Of a stretch of 64,000 nucleotides of DNA, positions 63,834 to 64,000 are shown piece after piece. The position numbers were made by a program, and so were the translations under genes. A model generated the notes under the pieces. That model did no database searches, was not told the DNA's origin, and saw only the letters and a program-made list of their open reading frames with translations. The DNA lies in the NCBI GenBank assembly GCA_949291375.1, contig CASEVI010000001.1:318980-382979 (forward strand), in the 5' to 3' direction. Numbering within the stretch: the first letter of the stretch is position 1; each line of letters begins with the position of its first letter. The stretch is from an uncultured bacterium. GTDB lineage: Bacteria > Bacillota_I > Bacilli_A > RFN20 > CAG-826.

Positions 63834-63880
63834 AACCCCCTTAATCTAAATATTTTATCTAGTAAAGGGGGTAAATTTTT
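63834..63880. terminator. Terminator between the decarboxylase and tRNA-His
   Basis: ACCCCCTT pairs with AAGGGGGT across a long AT-rich loop and is followed by TTTTT; the A run on the other side suits the convergent tRNA gene. Confidence 0.7.
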
Positions 63881-63884
63881 CATC

Positions 63885-63961
63885 TGGGGCGAAATACCGG
63901 GATCGAACCGGTGAATGCTTGGTTCACAGCCAAGTGAGTTAACCGCTTCTCCAATTTCGCC
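63885..63961 (-). tRNA. tRNA-His (GTG)
   Basis: 77-nt minus-strand tRNA. GGCGAAAT pairs with ATTTCGCC, which includes the extra G-1:C73 pair diagnostic of tRNA-His. The anticodon loop is CTGTGAA (anticodon GTG). The T-arm reads CCGGTTCGATCCCGG and CCA is encoded. Confidence 0.96.
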
Positions 63962-64000
63962 ATTTATTTTTTGCCTTAATATATTATCAAAACTAGTAGG

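Noticed and set aside
1-64000. Mycoplasma-type code (TGA as Trp)
   Set aside because: parA and ribU end in TGA with the next gene or terminator in the expected place, and conserved Trp residues use TGG.
1-64000. CRISPR arrays, insertion sequences, prophage or integrative elements
   Set aside because: No regularly spaced repeats, transposase, integrase or phage structural gene was found on either strand.

Overview
This window is a gene-dense, AT-rich (visibly about 70% A+T) stretch of a bacterial chromosome from a low-GC Gram-positive lineage (Bacillota, close to the Mollicutes/RF39/Erysipelotrichales type). Evidence: Firmicute gene orders (suf cluster; mnmG-rsmG-parA-parB; cmk-der-hup; dnaD-nth; cysS...rlmB-sigH-rpmG-secE-nusG-rplKAJL-rpoBC; rpsL-rpsG-fusA-tuf), RecU, RibU, a lipobox lipoprotein and Gram-positive riboswitch classes. 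TGA is used as a stop (parA, ribU) and Trp is TGG, so the code is standard, not the Mycoplasma code. No rRNA, CRISPR array, insertion sequence, transposase, integrase or phage module is visible.

Layout. 1-3824: Fe-S assembly (sufD partial, sufS, sufU, sufB). 3827-8080: tRNA/rRNA modification and chromosome partitioning, typical of an origin-proximal region. 8083-9127: FMN riboswitch, riboflavin transporter ribU, ferredoxin. 9293-15113: cmk, der, hup, a very short CCA-adding-type enzyme, dnaD, nth, recU and a DEDDh exonuclease. 15220-18150: PduL, a TSCPD protein, a SAM-I-clan riboswitch before metK, and hpf. 18206-20358: a HAD phosphatase and two unrecognised genes. 20398-23731: a reverse-strand surface-glycan cluster (glf, GT14-like, GT4) next to tRNA-Ser. 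23804-31626: rluD-like, phosphoglucomutase, HAD, trpS, cysS, mgtC, rlmB. 31661-43907: sigH-like gene, rpmG, secE, nusG, ribosomal proteins with an L10 leader, rpoB and rpoC. 43907-53142: TetR-like gene, a large surface S8 protease, Leloir genes galM-galT-galK, hpt and a MIF-like protein. 53158-56094: a lysine riboswitch and a three-gene amino-acid ABC importer. 56141-60617: str operon and tuf. 60797-63961: a tiny membrane protein, ZIP transporter, phosphodiesterase, Orn/Lys/Arg decarboxylase and tRNA-His.

The genes suggest a small-genome, probably host-associated fermenter that imports riboflavin, lysine and metals, uses galactose, and makes a galactofuranose-containing surface glycan. Its metabolite genes are controlled by riboswitches (FMN, SAM, lysine).

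The least ordinary items are: a ParB whose nucleotide-binding motifs depart from consensus, together with CACGTG palindromes resembling a lengthened parS; a SAM-I-clan riboswitch with an apparently reduced P2; an ABC ATPase with about 90 inserted residues; several promoters placed so close to the ATG that the mRNAs should be leaderless; a MIF-like cytokine homologue behind an unexplained structured leader; and a 36-residue membrane peptide.
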